Source of the DNA: Bacteroidota bacterium
GTDB lineage: Bacteria > Bacteroidota > Ignavibacteria > Kapaibacteriales > Kapaibacteriaceae
DNA: 7,086 nucleotides
Assembly (NCBI GenBank): GCA_003488525.1
Contig: DNLG01000057.1
Span: 443 to 7,528 of the forward strand
Direction of reading: 5' to 3'
The notes under the pieces are model-generated. The model was not told the origin of the DNA. It made no database searches and saw nothing but the letters and a program-made list of their open reading frames with translations. Made by a program: the position numbers and the translations under genes. The first letter of the stretch is position 1; every line of letters begins with the position of its first letter. Shown piece after piece: positions 6,340 through 7,086 of the stretch.

Positions 6340-6963
6340 GTGTTTGTTTCGTTCGAAGGCATCGACGGTAGCGGTAAGAGCACACAGCTGAACCTGTTAC
6401 GGGAATGGTTCGAGGCCCGGGGCCACAGCGTAATGGTCATCCGTGAGCCCGGTGCCACACTTCTGTCCGAGTCGATCCGGGAGATCCTGCTGAGCACCAA
6501 GCAGTCGATCACCCCCACCGCCGAGCTGCTGCTCTTCAGCGCAGCGCGCACGCAGCTGGTCGAAAAGGTCATCCAACCGGCACGTACCACCAACACCGTG
6601 ATTCTGTGCGACCGGTATGTGGATAGTACAACGGCGTATCAGGGCTATGGCAGGGGGCTTGATCTTGAACGCGTTCAGGCGATCAATGCCATTGCCACAC
6701 GGGGCGTTATGCCCGACCTTACCTTCTTCATCGACGTGCGCTATGAACAGGCGCAGCAGCGCATGCAGTTTGCCGAAGGAGGGGGCGAACCCGACCGCAT
6801 GGAGCGGGCGGGCGGGGATTTTTTTAATAGAGTCCGCGACGGATATCTATCGATTGCCGCAACCGAGCCGAAACGTTTCGTCGTGATCGACGGTTATCGA
6901 GAACGTGACGCCATCCACCACGACCTTGTGTCAGAGGTAGAGCGGCGTCTCACAACCCCGTAA
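6340..6963 (+). CDS. tmk: Thymidylate kinase (dTMP kinase)
   Basis: Phosphorylates dTMP to dTDP using ATP, an essential cytoplasmic step in dTTP supply. The 207-residue product has the P-loop GIDGSGKST (7-15), REPGAT (35-40), SESIREILL (43-51), the DRY motif CDRYVDSTTAYQGYGRGL (90-107), PDLTFFIDV (125-133) and a LID-like segment with R153, ending FFNRVRDGYL (161-170). Length fits the family (about 200-215). GTG 6340 gives the family-typical opening MFVSFEGIDG and has GGGAG 7 bases upstream; GTG 6334, which would overlap the preceding stop as GTGA, adds two residues and cannot be excluded. The second glycine of the usual REPGG is Ala39. It follows the tadA-rsmI gene by 2 bases and is likely in the same operon. 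Confidence 0.95.
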   Translation: MFVSFEGIDGSGKSTQLNLLREWFEARGHSVMVIREPGATLLSESIREILLSTKQSITPTAELLLFSAARTQLVEKVIQPARTTNTVILCDRYVDSTTAYQGYGRGLDLERVQAINAIATRGVMPDLTFFIDVRYEQAQQRMQFAEGGGEPDRMERAGGDFFNRVRDGYLSIAATEPKRFVVIDGYRERDAIHHDLVSEVERRLTTP

Positions 6964-6992
6964 CAGTACGATAACCGCTTGGCGGCTTTCCG

Positions 6993-7000
6993 TATCTTAG
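6993..7000 (+). promoter_or_regulatory. Possible promoter -10/-7 box upstream of the last gene
   Basis: TATCTTAG lies 42 bases before ATG 7043 and matches the Bacteroidota -7 consensus TAnnTTTG at all but one fixed position. No well-spaced TTG (-33) is seen: the nearest, at 6979-6981, is only 11 bases upstream. The call rests on position and one box, so it is weak. Confidence 0.3.
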
Positions 7001-7011
7001 GGGCCAGTTTT

Positions 7012-7024
7012 TTCACCACGTGAA
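7012..7024. repeat. Short inverted repeat in the leader of the last gene
   Basis: TTCAC and GTGAA are separated by CAC, giving 5-base arms around a 3-base centre. It lies between the possible promoter box and the start codon at 7043, after a run of six T (7008-7013). It could be an operator or a tiny hairpin, but arms this short also arise by chance. Confidence 0.25.
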
Positions 7025-7042
7025 CAATCCCCAGGGATACCC

Positions 7043-7086
7043 ATGTCACGCTCTCGTTTCCGCCTCGGAACCCTCCTGGCAGCGCT
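7043..7086 (+). CDS. Start of a probably exported protein (5' part only)
   Basis: Only 14 complete codons are visible, MSRSRFRLGTLLAA, cut by the window end. Three arginines followed by a hydrophobic run look like the beginning of a signal peptide or a membrane anchor. AGGGA (7033-7037) sits 5 bases before the ATG, and a 79-base gap separates it from tmk, so it probably starts a new transcription unit. Nothing else can be said about its function. Confidence 0.5.
   Translation, partial: MSRSRFRLGTLLAA

Noticed and set aside
6820..6826. T7 run in tmk as a programmed frameshift site
   Set aside because: The frame continues through it with conserved residues (DFFNRVRDGYL), and no stop or alternative product follows, so it is an ordinary homopolymer.
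6975..6985. CCGC-TTG-GCGG as an intrinsic terminator after tmk
   Set aside because: The stem is only 4 base pairs and no T-run follows directly; the six-T run at 7008-7013 is too far away and has no strong stem before it.

Overview
The window is a gene-dense, GC-rich stretch of bacterial chromosome. It reads as a Gram-negative member of the Bacteroidota/Chlorobi/Ignavibacteria/Kapabacteria assemblage. The evidence is lipid A genes (DUF374 acyltransferase and lpxK), a DUF4835 exported protein otherwise typical of Bacteroidota, two predicted outer-membrane beta-barrel proteins that resemble Bacteroidota families, and a short Bacteroidota-type RsmI. The GC-rich, Kapabacteria-like placement is inference from gene content and base composition only. 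I see no mobile element, CRISPR array, rRNA or tRNA.

Layout. (1) Bases 1-1963, + strand: the 3' end of a DUF374 lysophospholipid-acyltransferase-like gene, then lpxK, then a class I glutamine amidotransferase-like hydrolase (peptidase C26 family). The three are joined by 7-base and 4-base stop/start overlaps and are probably translationally coupled. (2) Bases 1914-4228, - strand: two signal-peptide-bearing barrel-type genes overlapping each other by 7 bases. The second runs 50 bases into the 3' end of the C26 gene. It resembles the barrel part of Bacteroidota 'helix-hairpin-helix domain' outer-membrane proteins but shows no helix-hairpin-helix motif. (3) Bases 4230-6963, + strand: a DUF4835 (PorD-like) exported protein, a single reading frame encoding a TadA tRNA adenosine deaminase fused to an RsmI 16S rRNA methyltransferase, and thymidylate kinase (tmk), with gaps of only 2 bases. 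(4) Bases 6964-7042: a short intergenic region with a possible promoter box and a small inverted repeat. (5) From 7043: the first codons of another probably exported protein, cut by the window end.

How the genes relate. The first cluster modifies or completes lipid A at the inner membrane. The minus-strand pair probably acts in the outer membrane. The third cluster joins an exported protein of an envelope/secretion-associated family to housekeeping RNA-modification and nucleotide enzymes. The most unusual feature is the TadA-RsmI fusion, which would put a tRNA anticodon-wobble modifier and a ribosomal decoding-centre methyltransferase on one polypeptide. The next most unusual are the back-to-back start codons at 4226-4232, the tail-to-tail gene overlap at 1914-1963, and the HHH-less barrel protein.
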